64,000 nucleotides of DNA from an uncultured Clostridia bacterium (GCA_934130935.1 CAKOYQ010000001.1:124001-188000), one strand, 5' to 3'; shown: positions 9,705 to 19,033, counted from the stretch's first letter. Notes: generated by a model from the sequence alone, not told the origin. Numbers and translations are program-made.

Positions 9705-11387
9705 TTATTTAGAAAGTTCATCTTTAATTATAGTCCAAACATTAGACGTCTCCATATCTTTTCTCCAACAAGAAGTTCCTCCTAATTTATATTTAGTAAC
9801 TAATGCAACTTTTTCCTTAATTGAAGTTCCATCTTCTATCCACATTTTAATAGTATTTTTTCCAGATGCATATTCTATATAATATTGTTTTAGTGTATCA
9901 TCCCATTGTTTTTCAACATTGTTTGGTATTTTAACATTCATCATATTAACAACTGATCTATCTTTAATCTCGCCATTTGCATCTATTGTCCACTGTCTAG
10001 TATAAAATGGCATTCCTAAAATTATTTTTTCTGTATCTACTTCATCATAGTCTATTATTTTCTTTAAACTTGTTTCAACCCAGTTCAAACCTGCTGTTGT
10101 GCCTGGTTTTGTGCTTGAGGTTCCATATTGATCATAAGCCATAAATACTAAATAGTCTGCTACATTTCCTAAAACACCTCTATCAAAACATAATGACCAA
10201 TTAGGGTCTCCATCTGGTGCTGTTACATCTACAGATGTAACTAATTTCATTTCTAACATTCGTGGCACTAACTCTATTATAAACCTTGAATATTTGTCTT
10301 TATCAGCTTCATATATATTTTCAAAATCAACATTTATTCCATCTATGTCATATTGTGCACATTTGTCAACAATACTTTCTATTAATTCTTGTCTTTTTGT
10401 ATAGCTATTTAAGATTGTTGATGTTATCTTTATTCCAGCTTCTGCATTTGATATCATTGGCCATACTTTATATCCGTTTGAATGTGCCCATTTTATGTAT
10501 GAAAGACCTGCATCTCCAACATTATCTTTTAAAGTTCCATCACTTTTATCTAAGTAGAAAAATGATGGTGAAACTACATTCACTCCATCAACTACCTGAC
10601 CTGTTCTATCAGGTGCTTTAACATATTGTGAATAATAATCCCAAAACATATTGATTTTTGTTGTAATTTGTTTTGTCTTATTTTCTGCTTCTCTAACTGT
10701 TGTAATATTTTCTAGTTTATTTGCTTTAATATAGCCTATCTTTCCGTTCTGTGTTCTTACTTTAATCCAGCCATTTTTTTCAGTTTCATCACTATTGCCA
10801 ACTACAATAACAGATTCTCCTTTTTGAAGTTTACTAATCGTCTTTGAAAAAATTTTTCCTGTACTCTTTACAGATACTTTTGATTTTATGTCTGCTTTTA
10901 TTTGTTCTCTATTTAAGGAATCAACTATTATTATTTTAGTATCTTCTATATTATTTATTTCAATATTATATACATCTATCATTTCAGATAATGGTAAATA
11001 TATAACATCATTTTCTTTAATTGCATGTGCTGATATTTTTTTGGTAGCTCCATTTAATGTTAATTTGTTTGATTCAAATCCTATGCTTGCAATTTTGTCT
11101 TCATATGTTGTAACAACCTCTTGTATCTCGTCTTCTACATAGATATATTTATCAAAAAAATTTTTCATATCATCTTTTGATACATAAATAATTCCATTTT
11201 CTATTTTTACTTCATTTTTTAGTCGTGATGTTACATTATTATTATTTATTACTAAATTTACAGTTTCATCTGTTTTCTCTTTTATAAAAATTTCCGCTTT
11301 TATAAATATAAATACAGCAACAAGTATTATTGCCACTAATATCAATATTTTTTTCATTTTATTACTATTTTTATTTAGTTCTTTCAT
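9705..11387 (-). CDS. Membrane-anchored GH18 peptidoglycan hydrolase with SH3 domain
   Basis: Probable N-acetylglucosaminidase of the YaaH/SleL branch of GH18. One N-terminal membrane helix (about 12-31). Residues about 40-160 resemble a copper-amine-oxidase-N-like module (GIIYVSKDDMKNFF ... IYLPLSEMIDVY). An SH3-like segment follows (about 165-228: GESVIVVGNSDETEKNGWIKV, IGYIKANKL). The TIM barrel occupies about 245-560. The catalytic signature DGINVDFEN (349-357) has Asp354 and Glu356; Asn at the first Asp of DxDxE is usual in the spore-cortex enzymes. In a genome with spoIVB and SASP genes a role in cortex or wall remodelling fits, but vegetative use cannot be excluded. Followed by its own terminator. 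Confidence 0.85.
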   Translation of the reverse strand: MKELNKNSNKMKKILILVAIILVAVFIFIKAEIFIKEKTDETVNLVINNNNVTSRLKNEVKIENGIIYVSKDDMKNFFDKYIYVEDEIQEVVTTYEDKIASIGFESNKLTLNGATKKISAHAIKENDVIYLPLSEMIDVYNIEINNIEDTKIIIVDSLNREQIKADIKSKVSVKSTGKIFSKTISKLQKGESVIVVGNSDETEKNGWIKVRTQNGKIGYIKANKLENITTVREAENKTKQITTKINMFWDYYSQYVKAPDRTGQVVDGVNVVSPSFFYLDKSDGTLKDNVGDAGLSYIKWAHSNGYKVWPMISNAEAGIKITSTILNSYTKRQELIESIVDKCAQYDIDGINVDFENIYEADKDKYSRFIIELVPRMLEMKLVTSVDVTAPDGDPNWSLCFDRGVLGNVADYLVFMAYDQYGTSSTKPGTTAGLNWVETSLKKIIDYDEVDTEKIILGMPFYTRQWTIDANGEIKDRSVVNMMNVKIPNNVEKQWDDTLKQYYIEYASGKNTIKMWIEDGTSIKEKVALVTKYKLGGTSCWRKDMETSNVWTIIKDELSK

Positions 11388-11430
11388 TTGTTTTCTCCTT
11401 GCTTTTTTGTTTATTATATTATATTAAACA

Positions 11431-11462
11431 AAAAATAGCAATAAAAATCTTGCTATTTTTTT
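11431..11462 (-). terminator. Terminator of lexA
   Basis: Stem AAAAATAGCAA / TTGCTATTTTT with an 8-nt loop and a T run on the minus strand, 6 bp after the lexA stop. Confidence 0.85.
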
Positions 11463-11467
11463 GTTAT

Positions 11468-12115
11468 TTACATTTTTCTAAATACACCTGCAACTTTTCC
11501 CAATATTTGACAATTTGGCACTATTATTGGGTCCATTGTGTGGTTTTCTGGTTGTAAACGTATATAATCTTTTTCCTTATAAAATGTCTTAACTGTTGCT
11601 TCATCTCCTATTAATGCTACAACTATTTCTCCATTATTTGCATTATTTTGTTTTTTTACAAGAATATAATCTCCATCTAATATTCCAGCTTCTATCATAC
11701 TTTCTCCTCTTACTGTCAACATAAAGCTTTCACTGTTTCCAACAAAATCTATTGGAATTGGAAATGTATCTGTTACATTCTCCACAGCCAATATTGGTTG
11801 TCCTGCTGTTATTTTTCCTATAATCGGAACATCAACTAATTCTTTTTCAGCATAAAAATTTTTATTTGATTTTTTTATTGTTTGCCCATTGCTACCTTTT
11901 ATTACTTTTAAAGTTCTACCCTTTTTTCCTTCTTTTTTTATAAATCCTTGTTTTTCTAACTTAGACAAATATGCATGTACTGTAGCTGTTGAACTTAATC
12001 CTATTGCTTTTCCAATCTCTCTTACAGATGGTGGATATCCGTTTTCCATAACTTGATCTTCTATAAATTTTAGTATTGCTTTTTCTTTTCTAGTTGTTTC
12101 CGCTCTATTTCCCAT
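11468..12115 (-). CDS. lexA: SOS repressor LexA
   Basis: Represses SOS genes and self-cleaves when RecA filaments form. From the ATG at 12115, the winged helix-turn-helix is at about 10-70 (GYPPSVREIGKAIGLSSTATVH). The cleavage site is Ala104-Gly105 in KITAGQ and the catalytic dyad is Ser139 (RGESM) and Lys176 (ATVKTF), so it is competent for self-cleavage. A GTG at 12124 is also in frame, but it lies only 2 nt from AGGAG, whereas the ATG at 12115 is 11 nt away. No clear GAAC-type box was seen in its promoter, so autoregulation is not shown by sequence. The promoter overlaps the greA terminator. Confidence 0.95.
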   Translation of the reverse strand: MGNRAETTRKEKAILKFIEDQVMENGYPPSVREIGKAIGLSSTATVHAYLSKLEKQGFIKKEGKKGRTLKVIKGSNGQTIKKSNKNFYAEKELVDVPIIGKITAGQPILAVENVTDTFPIPIDFVGNSESFMLTVRGESMIEAGILDGDYILVKKQNNANNGEIVVALIGDEATVKTFYKEKDYIRLQPENHTMDPIIVPNCQILGKVAGVFRKM

Positions 12116-12147
12116 TTCTCTCACTTCTCCTTTTCTAATTTGACATC

Positions 12148-12176
12148 ATCATATCATAAGGAAAAAGAAATGTCAA
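12148..12176 (-). promoter_or_regulatory. lexA promoter embedded in the greA terminator
   Basis: TTGACA (12176-12171), 17-nt spacer, TATGAT (12153-12148). The -35 hexamer is part of one arm of the terminator hairpin at 12162-12198, so the same bases end the greA transcript and start lexA. Confidence 0.75.
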
Positions 12177-12198
12177 ACAAATTTTTGACATTTCTTTT
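12162..12198 (-). terminator. Terminator of greA
   Basis: Long AT-rich stem containing GAAATGTCAAA / TTTGACATTTC with T and A runs, starting 2 bp after the greA stop. Confidence 0.8.
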
Positions 12199-12199
12199 A

Positions 12200-12676
12200 T
12201 TATTTTTTTATTTTTCTTATTTCATATTTAATTACTCCTGCTGGTGCATCAACCTCTACTGTTGCTCCTTTTTTTGCGCCTAAAAGTGCTCTTCCTATTG
12301 GGGATTCATTTGATATCTTATTTTCAGCTAAATTTACTTCAGTAGAACCTACTATAGTATATTCTACTTCCTCATCAAATTCAACATCATATAATGTAAC
12401 AGTATTTCCAATTTGTACTGTTTTTGTATCTATTTCTTTTTCATCTATAATTTTTGCATATCTAACTTTGTTTTCTAATTCTGCTATTTTATTTTCATTT
12501 TCTGCTTGTGCATTTTTTGCTTCATCATACTCTGAATTTTCAGATAAATCTCCAAATCCTAATGCTACTTTTATTCTTTCAGCTATTTCAGCTCTTTTTT
12601 CTGTTCTTAAATATTCTAATTCTTTTTCTATTTTGTCAAATCCTTCTTGTGTTAATATTACTTCTTTTTCTTCCAT
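12200..12676 (-). CDS. greA: Transcription elongation factor GreA
   Basis: Rescues backtracked RNA polymerase by stimulating transcript cleavage. About 158 residues: an N-terminal antiparallel coiled coil (EEKEVILTQEGFDKIEKELEYL to ENKIAELENKVRYA) with the acidic tip in FGDLSENSEYDEAK, then the FKBP-like C-terminal domain ending EYTIVGSTEVNLAEN and KKGATVEVDAPAG. The ATG at 12676 is chosen over an in-frame GTG at 12685 because GGAAAG lies at normal spacing from it. Its leader carries a hairpin (12720-12746) downstream of a consensus promoter. Confidence 0.96.
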   Translation of the reverse strand: MEEKEVILTQEGFDKIEKELEYLRTEKRAEIAERIKVALGFGDLSENSEYDEAKNAQAENENKIAELENKVRYAKIIDEKEIDTKTVQIGNTVTLYDVEFDEEVEYTIVGSTEVNLAENKISNESPIGRALLGAKKGATVEVDAPAGVIKYEIRKIKK

Positions 12677-12719
12677 AATAATCACTTTCCTTTCTCAAGT
12701 CAAAACAGTATATACGCAT

Positions 12720-12746
12720 AAAGAGCGACTTTTATAGGTCGCCTTT
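12720..12746 (-). promoter_or_regulatory. Leader hairpin upstream of greA
   Basis: On the minus strand GGCGAC / GTCGCT-type stem with extra AAAG / CTTT pairs and an 8-nt loop. It lies 17 bp downstream of the -10 hexamer, so it would form at the very 5' end of the greA mRNA. The T run after it is short, so it may be a 5' stabiliser or weak attenuator rather than a full terminator. Confidence 0.55.
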
Positions 12747-12762
12747 ATAATTAACATCTAGT

Positions 12763-12791
12763 ATGATACTCTACTTTCTTTATTTTGTCAA
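12763..12791 (-). promoter_or_regulatory. Sigma-A-type promoter of greA
   Basis: TTGACA (12791-12786), exactly 17 nt, TATCAT (12768-12763). It starts 8 bp after the stop codon of pgsA. Confidence 0.75.
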
Positions 12792-12798
12792 GTTTTTT

Positions 12799-13446
12799 TT
12801 AATCTTTTAGTAAATCTTTCCCATTTTTTAAATAATCCATTCCAGAAAATATAGTGGCAATAATTGATACAATCAACATTATTGTTGAAATTATATTTAT
12901 TGCAAATTGGACTGTTGTCATATATATTCCAGCTGAATTAACTACAACATCACTTGAAACTCTAAAAATAAATTGTCCAAATTCAAATTTATCTAAAAAA
13001 CAGAAAATTATAGCAATCATTTGAGTAACTGTTTTTAATTTTCCCCATTTAGATGCAGCAATTACTTTGCCACCCTTTTCAACAGCTATTAATCTATAAC
13101 CTGAAACAATAAACTCTCTTGCCAATACTATAATTGGTATCCAAGAAGGTATCTTGCCATATTCGACTAATATTACAAGTGCAGATAAAACTAATATTTT
13201 ATCTGCAAGTGGATCTAAAAATTTTCCAAATGTAGTTACTTGATTTCTACTTCTAGCAATATATCCATCCAGTTTATCTGTTATTGAAGCTACAATAAAT
13301 ATTAAATTCATTATCCAAAAAGCTTTTGGTACTTCTAAAAATGAACCTGAAAGACCACTTATTCCATCTATAATAGGTATAATCATCATTATTGGCACTA
13401 AAATTATTCTAAATATTGTTAATTTATTAGCTAAATTTAATTTCAT
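12799..13446 (-). CDS. pgsA: CDP-diacylglycerol-glycerol-3-phosphate 3-phosphatidyltransferase
   Basis: Makes phosphatidylglycerol phosphate from CDP-diacylglycerol and glycerol-3-phosphate, the committed step to phosphatidylglycerol and cardiolipin. 215 residues with about five membrane helices. The CDP-alcohol phosphatidyltransferase motif (D..DG..AR........G...D...D) is complete within residues about 57-82, including DGYIARSR, FGKFLD and PLAD. N-terminal LANKLTIFRIILVPIMM is the usual PgsA start. Same strand as the ctpA/M23/ftsXE group upstream. Confidence 0.93.
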   Translation of the reverse strand: MKLNLANKLTIFRIILVPIMMIIPIIDGISGLSGSFLEVPKAFWIMNLIFIVASITDKLDGYIARSRNQVTTFGKFLDPLADKILVLSALVILVEYGKIPSWIPIIVLAREFIVSGYRLIAVEKGGKVIAASKWGKLKTVTQMIAIIFCFLDKFEFGQFIFRVSSDVVVNSAGIYMTTVQFAINIISTIMLIVSIIATIFSGMDYLKNGKDLLKD

Positions 13447-13536
13447 ATCTGAACTCCTTGTATAAGTTTATTAATTATTTTATTAAATCCAAAATGATTC
13501 CATGTATTTTTTTATATTTTATTTATATATAGAAAT

Positions 13537-14769
13537 CTACTTTAATATCTCAACTGCTTTTTGTAATTGAGTATCTTCATTTCTTGTAACTAAAAATGGA
13601 TTTGTTACAGTTTCTGGCAACTCAACTTTTTCATTAGGCTCTATTCCTACCCCATTAATCTTAGTTCTATTTGGAGTATAATATTCTTCAACTGTAACTT
13701 TTAATCCTGCACCACTTCTAAGAGTCAGAAACTGTTGAATTACACCTTTTCCATATGTTGTTGTTCCAACTATTGTAGCTTCTTCTAAATCTTTAAGTGC
13801 ACCTGCCAAAATTTCTGATGAACTTGCTGAATTTTTATTTACTAATACAACTATTGGCATATCTATCAAAACATCTTCTTTAGATTTCTCGATTTTTTCA
13901 TTTTTATCTTTGTCTACTGTCACTAATAATTCTTTTCCTTTTGGAACAATATAGTCTGCTATTTTTAAAGCTTCATCTACTAATCCACCACCATTATTTC
14001 TTAAATCTATTATTAATGATGTTATTCCTTGTGCCTTTAATTCCTCATATTTAGATTTAAAATTTGTAGCAGTATTTTCATCAAAACTTGTTACTTCTAA
14101 ATATCCTATATTATTCTCTAATTTTTCAGCCATTACTGGATTTGTTGTTATTTTCTTTCTTGTTATTTCAAATGTTTTTATTTCCTGTCCTCTTTGTATT
14201 TCTAGTGTAACACTTGTTCCTTCCTCTCCTTTTATATTATTTGCTGCTGCTGTCATACTTTCTCCATTATATTCTATTCCATTAATTTTTTTGATTATGT
14301 CTCCTGGAAGTATTCCAGCTTCTTCAGCTGGACTATATTTTATTGGTGTTAATACTACTATCGTGTTATCTTTAGTATTTTGTACCATGTATATTCCCAC
14401 TCCAACATAATTTCCCATTAAATTTGCAGTATAATCTCCCATTTCATCTTTTGGAATATATTCAGTATATGGGTCTCCTAATGAAGCAACATATCCTTCT
14501 ATTGCACCTTCTGCTGCTTTTTCCTCATCAATATCATTTAAATAATATTTATCTAATATACTTTTTATATATTTTATATTTTTTGATAATTGTTCATCTT
14601 TTGATGATCCTCCAAATACTGACGAAATTGTTTTATTTTCTTCACTTGTATTATTATATTTATTTGTTATATATACTGTTGTAAATATAAAAGTCAAAAA
14701 AGCAGTTAGTATTACTAACATAACTACTTTATAAAATTTCTGTCTTTTTAAATAATTTTCATCCTCCAT
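13537..14769 (-). CDS. S41 C-terminal processing protease (CtpA/CtpB type)
   Basis: Secreted, membrane-tethered serine protease, 410 residues. N-terminal membrane helix (about 14-35), cap region, PDZ domain (about 115-200, with AEEAGILPGDIIKKING), then the S41 catalytic core. The Ser/Lys/Gln catalytic set is visible as Ser316 in NKNSASSSEI, Lys341 in TYGKG and Gln345. In spore formers CtpB cleaves SpoIVFA; other paralogues process envelope proteins. Being downstream of ftsE, ftsX and two M23 peptidases favours an envelope role here, but either is possible. Confidence 0.9.
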   Translation of the reverse strand: MEDENYLKRQKFYKVVMLVILTAFLTFIFTTVYITNKYNNTSEENKTISSVFGGSSKDEQLSKNIKYIKSILDKYYLNDIDEEKAAEGAIEGYVASLGDPYTEYIPKDEMGDYTANLMGNYVGVGIYMVQNTKDNTIVVLTPIKYSPAEEAGILPGDIIKKINGIEYNGESMTAAANNIKGEEGTSVTLEIQRGQEIKTFEITRKKITTNPVMAEKLENNIGYLEVTSFDENTATNFKSKYEELKAQGITSLIIDLRNNGGGLVDEALKIADYIVPKGKELLVTVDKDKNEKIEKSKEDVLIDMPIVVLVNKNSASSSEILAGALKDLEEATIVGTTTYGKGVIQQFLTLRSGAGLKVTVEEYYTPNRTKINGVGIEPNEKVELPETVTNPFLVTRNEDTQLQKAVEILK

Positions 14770-14808
14770 TTTTTGTAAAACTCCTTTTATAAAATTTATA
14801 GTAATTTA

Positions 14809-15999
14809 CTATGGTAAATATGGTAATGGATTTACAGGTTTTCCATTTATTCTTACTTCAAAATGCAAGTGTGTTCCTGATGAATTTCCCGTTGAACCTA
14901 CTGTTCCTATTGTTTGCCCTTGTGAAACTTTATCTCCAACCTTAACTTTTCTTGAATTTGCTAGCATATGACCATATAAAGTCATTGTACCATCTCCATG
15001 ACTTATAACCACATATTCACCATAACTAAAGTAATCTCCTTCACTATTTATTTTGGCAGTTGATATAACAACAGTTCCAGCTTTAACTGCAACAACATCT
15101 TTTCCAGTAACACCTATATTTACGTCAACACCAGTGTGTCCTGCATATGATGGATAATTTTTGTTATTTATATTAGCCTTGCTCAATCCTCTTACTGGGA
15201 ATATATATCCACTTGCACTTGGTTTTGTTGTTATATTATTTGATGTATTGTTCTTGTTCCTCTTTGCCTCTTCCTCTGCTATCTTTTTTAATTGTGCCTG
15301 TATTTGTCTCTTATCTTCTTCAAATGCTTCTATCTCTTTTTCTTTTTTCTTTTCTTCATCTGCTAAGTTTGCAACTTGTGTTTCTTTATCCTTTTTTAAA
15401 GATTTTAATTCATTTGATTTCTTTTCTTTTTCTGATAGCGAACTATCTAATTCTTTTTTATTATTTTCAATTTCAATTTTTTCATTTTCTATTTGTTCTT
15501 TTTGTTCTTTAGTTTCTTTCATTAGTTTTTTATCATATGACACTAATTCAGATGCAGCATAATACTTAGCTAAAAAATCTGTCATACTTGAAGCATTTAA
15601 AAATGTTTCAAGATAACCTGTTTTAGGTGTAGAATACATTTTTAACATTCTTTCATCCAATAATTCCATCTGTTTATTATATTCATCTTCTTTTGATTTT
15701 ATATCTTTTTCTTTTTGAGTTATTTGTGCCTGTAAATCATCAACTCTTGTCTGTAAATCATCAACTTCATCTTCAGCTGTAATTATTTTATTTCTTAAGC
15801 TTTCCACTGTTTTCATTGTTTCAGATTTTTGCGTTTCTAATTCCTTTTTTTCCTCTTTTGCCTCTTCTATCTGATCATTTATCTGTGACTGTTTGTTTTT
15901 TAAATCTTTTTGAGTTGTCACTGCATATACAGTCATCGTTTGAGATATAAGCACACATGATATCATAATCCCTAAAATTTTAGCAAATGTTTTTCTCAT
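14809..15999 (-). CDS. Secreted coiled-coil M23 peptidase or hydrolase activator (second of two)
   Basis: 396 residues. Signal peptide or anchor at 1-26, long coiled coil (about 28-250, rich in E/K/Q heptads), short low-complexity linker, then an M23/LytM domain (about 275-396). Metal-site residues are present: H and D in AGHTGVDVN and HLHFE near the end, with an SHGDG strand, so catalysis is possible. The architecture matches PcsB/EnvC/CwlO-type FtsEX partners. It follows a similar paralogue (16032-17249) and ftsX-ftsE, all on the same strand. Confidence 0.88.
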   Translation of the reverse strand: MRKTFAKILGIMISCVLISQTMTVYAVTTQKDLKNKQSQINDQIEEAKEEKKELETQKSETMKTVESLRNKIITAEDEVDDLQTRVDDLQAQITQKEKDIKSKEDEYNKQMELLDERMLKMYSTPKTGYLETFLNASSMTDFLAKYYAASELVSYDKKLMKETKEQKEQIENEKIEIENNKKELDSSLSEKEKKSNELKSLKKDKETQVANLADEEKKKEKEIEAFEEDKRQIQAQLKKIAEEEAKRNKNNTSNNITTKPSASGYIFPVRGLSKANINNKNYPSYAGHTGVDVNIGVTGKDVVAVKAGTVVISTAKINSEGDYFSYGEYVVISHGDGTMTLYGHMLANSRKVKVGDKVSQGQTIGTVGSTGNSSGTHLHFEVRINGKPVNPLPYLP

Positions 16000-16031
16000 A
16001 TATTTTCTTCCTCTCTTATATATTTTATTCT

Positions 16032-17249
16032 TTAATTATTAATATTTGTATCTGTTTCTCCAGTATTACTTTTATTTTCTTCTAATTTTTTATTAAAATC
16101 ATCTGATAACAAATATTCTAAAGGATTTACAGTTTGGCCATTTATTCTTATCTCAAAATGTGCATGTGGTCCTGTCGAATATCCAGTAGAACCTACTTTT
16201 AAAACTGGTGTCCCTGCTTCAACTTCTTGTCCAACTTGTACTAATATCTCACTTCCGTGTGCATATAATGTTTGGACACCTCCTCCATGGTCAATTATTA
16301 CCATGTTTCCATATGCAGGGTTCATTGTAGCTTTTATTACTACCCCTTTAGCAGCTGACACAAAGTCTGCTCCCATTGGAGCTCCTATGTCTGTACCTGT
16401 ATGCAATTTATATGCACCTGTTATAGGATGTACTCTCATACCATATTCTGATGTTACTGTCGTATATCCAGGTATAGGCCACTTCATTGCACCACCAATA
16501 TAATCTTCACTTATACTATTTATTAATAGCATTTTTATTTCTGCATCAACCTCTGCAACTTGACTATTATATTCATCTATCTTAGCTTGTAGCTTTTGCT
16601 CTTCTGATGATAATTTACTTATATAATATTCTCTCATAGTCTTTGTATTTGCTAGCACCTGAGTCTTTGTTTGTTGTGCCTGTTTACTTGCTATTACTTG
16701 TTTTTTCTTTTCTTCTAATATTTTTTTTGTTGTTTCTATTTCATCTCTTTGTCTTTTTACAGTTTCTAATAAATTCCTGTCAGCCTTTGTCATTTCTTGT
16801 ATTGCATAATATGTTGCCAAAAAATCTGTCACACTCTTGGCTTCCAACAATATCTGTAATGATTGAAACTTAGGAGTTGCATATAATTTCAACATCCTAG
16901 CATCTACCAATTCCTGAATTTTATTATATTGCTTTTGTGTTTCTTTTAAATTTTCCTCATTTTCTGAAATCTGTGATATTAACTCATTAATTTGTACATT
17001 AATAGTATTTATTTCTTCTTGTGATTGAGCCATTTGATTATCCAACTCTTGCAACTGTTGCATATTAGTAGATAATTGCTCTTGAACCGCTTGTAATCTA
17101 TTATTTGTATCATTTAATGATTCATTAATTGTGTTTGATTTTTCTTGTAAATTTGTAATATCCTCTGCTGATACGCAAATACATAGGCTACAAGATATTA
17201 GTAATATTAAAATTATTATTATTAGCCTACGCATTTTACATTCTTTCAC
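16032..17249 (-). CDS. Secreted coiled-coil M23 peptidase next to ftsX
   Basis: 405 residues, paralogous to the next gene downstream. Signal peptide at about 6-28, coiled coil to about 250, then an LytM domain opening with MKWPIPGYTTVTSEYGMRVHP. The zinc ligands appear as H..D in LHTGTDIGAP and H.H in GPHAHFEI, so it should be an active endopeptidase. In other Firmicutes and in proteobacteria such proteins are activated by FtsEX at the division site. Start uncertain: GTG at 17249 or ATG at 17234 (MRRLII), neither ideally spaced from the AAAGGG site. 17 bp downstream of ftsX. Confidence 0.88.
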   Translation of the reverse strand: MKECKMRRLIIIILILLISCSLCICVSAEDITNLQEKSNTINESLNDTNNRLQAVQEQLSTNMQQLQELDNQMAQSQEEINTINVQINELISQISENEENLKETQKQYNKIQELVDARMLKLYATPKFQSLQILLEAKSVTDFLATYYAIQEMTKADRNLLETVKRQRDEIETTKKILEEKKKQVIASKQAQQTKTQVLANTKTMREYYISKLSSEEQKLQAKIDEYNSQVAEVDAEIKMLLINSISEDYIGGAMKWPIPGYTTVTSEYGMRVHPITGAYKLHTGTDIGAPMGADFVSAAKGVVIKATMNPAYGNMVIIDHGGGVQTLYAHGSEILVQVGQEVEAGTPVLKVGSTGYSTGPHAHFEIRINGQTVNPLEYLLSDDFNKKLEENKSNTGETDTNINN

Positions 17250-17266
17250 CCTTTCTTATAAACAAT

Positions 17267-18166
17267 TTACACTTCTAGATATTTTCTCATTGAAATTCTA
17301 CTTCCAATTACACCAATTCCAATTCCTAATACTAAGTATACTGTTAGTATCAAATTAAACATATCTTTAAAATCTAGTAATTTCCAATGGACTGTTTCTA
17401 AAAATTCTGTACCTGATAACTGATTTGCAATTCCTGTATATGCTAATCCAACAATTCCTACTGATAGCAAACCCGCAATCACTCCAATTATAACACCTTC
17501 AACTAAAAATGGCCATCTAATAAAACTATTTGTTGCTCCTACATATTTCATAATAGAAATCTCTTTTCTTCTTGCATGTACCGTTAATTTTATTGTATTT
17601 GCTATTATTGATACTGATATAATAACCAATAATACTAAGATTCCTGCTGTAACATATTTTACACCTTTAGCTAATCTTACAATCTGTGCAATAACTTGAT
17701 TGCTTGAAACAATGTTATCAACTTGTGGTATTTCATTTATTGCTGCTTGTACGTCATCATTTAAATTTAAATCTGTTAGTGTTACATTATATGCTACAGG
17801 GAAAATATTTCTTTCCTTATATTCTGCAACAGCTTCACTTCCAAGTAAGTCTTCCATATATTTTATAGCCTCTTCTTTAGATACATATTCTGCATTTCTT
17901 ACTCCTTCTATTGAAAGTATCTCATTTCCAACTTCTTCAATTTCTTTATCTGTTGCATCAGTTTTTAAATTAACTCTAATTTCTTGGGCTTCAGCCACAT
18001 TTTCTACAAATGCATTAATATTTTCTCCTATTACAAAAAACAACCCAAATATCAACATCGTTGCACACATTATCATTAATGACGATATAGTTGATTTTTT
18101 GTTTTTAAACAGATTGCTTATTCCTTCTTTAATTAAATAACTTATTACATTAAACCTCACAATCAT
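17267..18166 (-). CDS. ftsX: Cell-division ABC transporter permease FtsX
   Basis: Membrane partner of FtsE that signals to cell-wall hydrolases at the septum. About 299 residues with four membrane helices in FtsX layout: helix 1 at about 30-50, an extracellular loop of about 110 residues (where hydrolases bind), then three helices near the C-terminus. RRKEISIMKYVGATNSFIRWPFLVEG is the conserved cytoplasmic signature before helix 3. The frame is open to 18184; ATG at 18166 and GTG at 18160 are better placed relative to AAGGTGG. It overlaps the end of ftsE by 17 bp, so the two are translationally coupled. Confidence 0.95.
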   Translation of the reverse strand: MIVRFNVISYLIKEGISNLFKNKKSTISSLMIMCATMLIFGLFFVIGENINAFVENVAEAQEIRVNLKTDATDKEIEEVGNEILSIEGVRNAEYVSKEEAIKYMEDLLGSEAVAEYKERNIFPVAYNVTLTDLNLNDDVQAAINEIPQVDNIVSSNQVIAQIVRLAKGVKYVTAGILVLLVIISVSIIANTIKLTVHARRKEISIMKYVGATNSFIRWPFLVEGVIIGVIAGLLSVGIVGLAYTGIANQLSGTEFLETVHWKLLDFKDMFNLILTVYLVLGIGIGVIGSRISMRKYLEV

Positions 18167-18836
18167 ACCCACCTTTTTTATCATCTTTTATTATTACGCC
18201 TTTTTCTATATGTATTACCCTTTTTCTCATTTGGTCTACAATATCTTTTGCATGTGTTGCTACAACTATTGTTGTTCCTCTCATATTTATTTCATTTAGC
18301 AAATTCATTATATCCCATGCTGTATCTGGATCCAAATTTCCTGTTGGCTCATCTGCTATTAGCATTGATGGATTATTTACTAATGCTCTTGCTAAAGCAA
18401 CTCTTTGCTGTTCTCCACCAGACAATTCATTTGGGTACATTTTTGCTTTACCACTTAGTCCAACTAATGATAAAACCATTGGTACTTGCCTACGAATATG
18501 TCTTGGAGTAGCTTTTACTATATACATTGCAAATGCTACATTGTCATACACAGTTTTATCTGGTAATAGTCTAAAATCTTGAAATACAACTCCCATACTT
18601 CTACGTAAATATGGAATCCTATTTTGCTTTAAAAATGTGGTATCTTTTCCATTTATAATTATATTTCCTGATGTTGGTTCCTCTTCTTTTAATATTAGTT
18701 TTATTAACGTTGATTTTCCGCTTCCTGAAGAACCTACTAAAAATGCAAATTCTCCTTTTTCAATTTTAAAACTTGCCCTCTTCACTGCTTCTGTACCTGT
18801 ACTATACTTTTTGCTTACGTTTTTAAATTCTATCAT
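18150..18836 (-). CDS. ftsE: Cell-division ATP-binding protein FtsE
   Basis: Cytosolic ATPase of FtsEX, 228 residues. Walker A GSSGSGKST (about 35-43), signature LSGGEQQR, Walker B LIADEPTGNLD and the switch His in VVATHAKDI are all intact. FtsE-specific wording includes VFQDFRLLPDKTVYDNVAFAM. It heads the operon ftsE-ftsX-M23-M23-ctpA, with a promoter at 18901-18929. Confidence 0.96.
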   Translation of the reverse strand: MIEFKNVSKKYSTGTEAVKRASFKIEKGEFAFLVGSSGSGKSTLIKLILKEEEPTSGNIIINGKDTTFLKQNRIPYLRRSMGVVFQDFRLLPDKTVYDNVAFAMYIVKATPRHIRRQVPMVLSLVGLSGKAKMYPNELSGGEQQRVALARALVNNPSMLIADEPTGNLDPDTAWDIMNLLNEINMRGTTIVVATHAKDIVDQMRKRVIHIEKGVIIKDDKKGGYDCEV

Positions 18837-18900
18837 TTTACTTTTTCCTTTTCTTTTTTATAATTTATACATAAAGTTGCATAATATTTCATTCTTTTTT

Positions 18901-18929
18901 ATCTTATCAATAATATTTTTTTTTTGCAA
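18901..18929 (-). promoter_or_regulatory. Probable ftsE promoter
   Basis: TTGCAA (18929-18924), 17 nt, TAAGAT (18906-18901). The rest of the 407-bp gap between ftsE and 19244 is AT-rich filler plus the structured repeat at 19034-19263. Confidence 0.55.
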
Positions 18930-19033
18930 TACTTATGGTTCTAAAAAAAAACAGAAAATTTTGTTTTTTTCTACATTTCTATCATTTTTCTTTCTATTTC
19001 TCCATTTTTTGTTTTTTGTAAATTTTCTGTAAA

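Noticed and set aside
11960..12176. LexA box upstream of lexA
   Set aside because: No convincing GAAC-N4-GTTC or close variant was found near the promoter.
17700..18140. Plus-strand open frame of 146 codons
   Set aside because: Antisense to ftsX, which is complete and well conserved.
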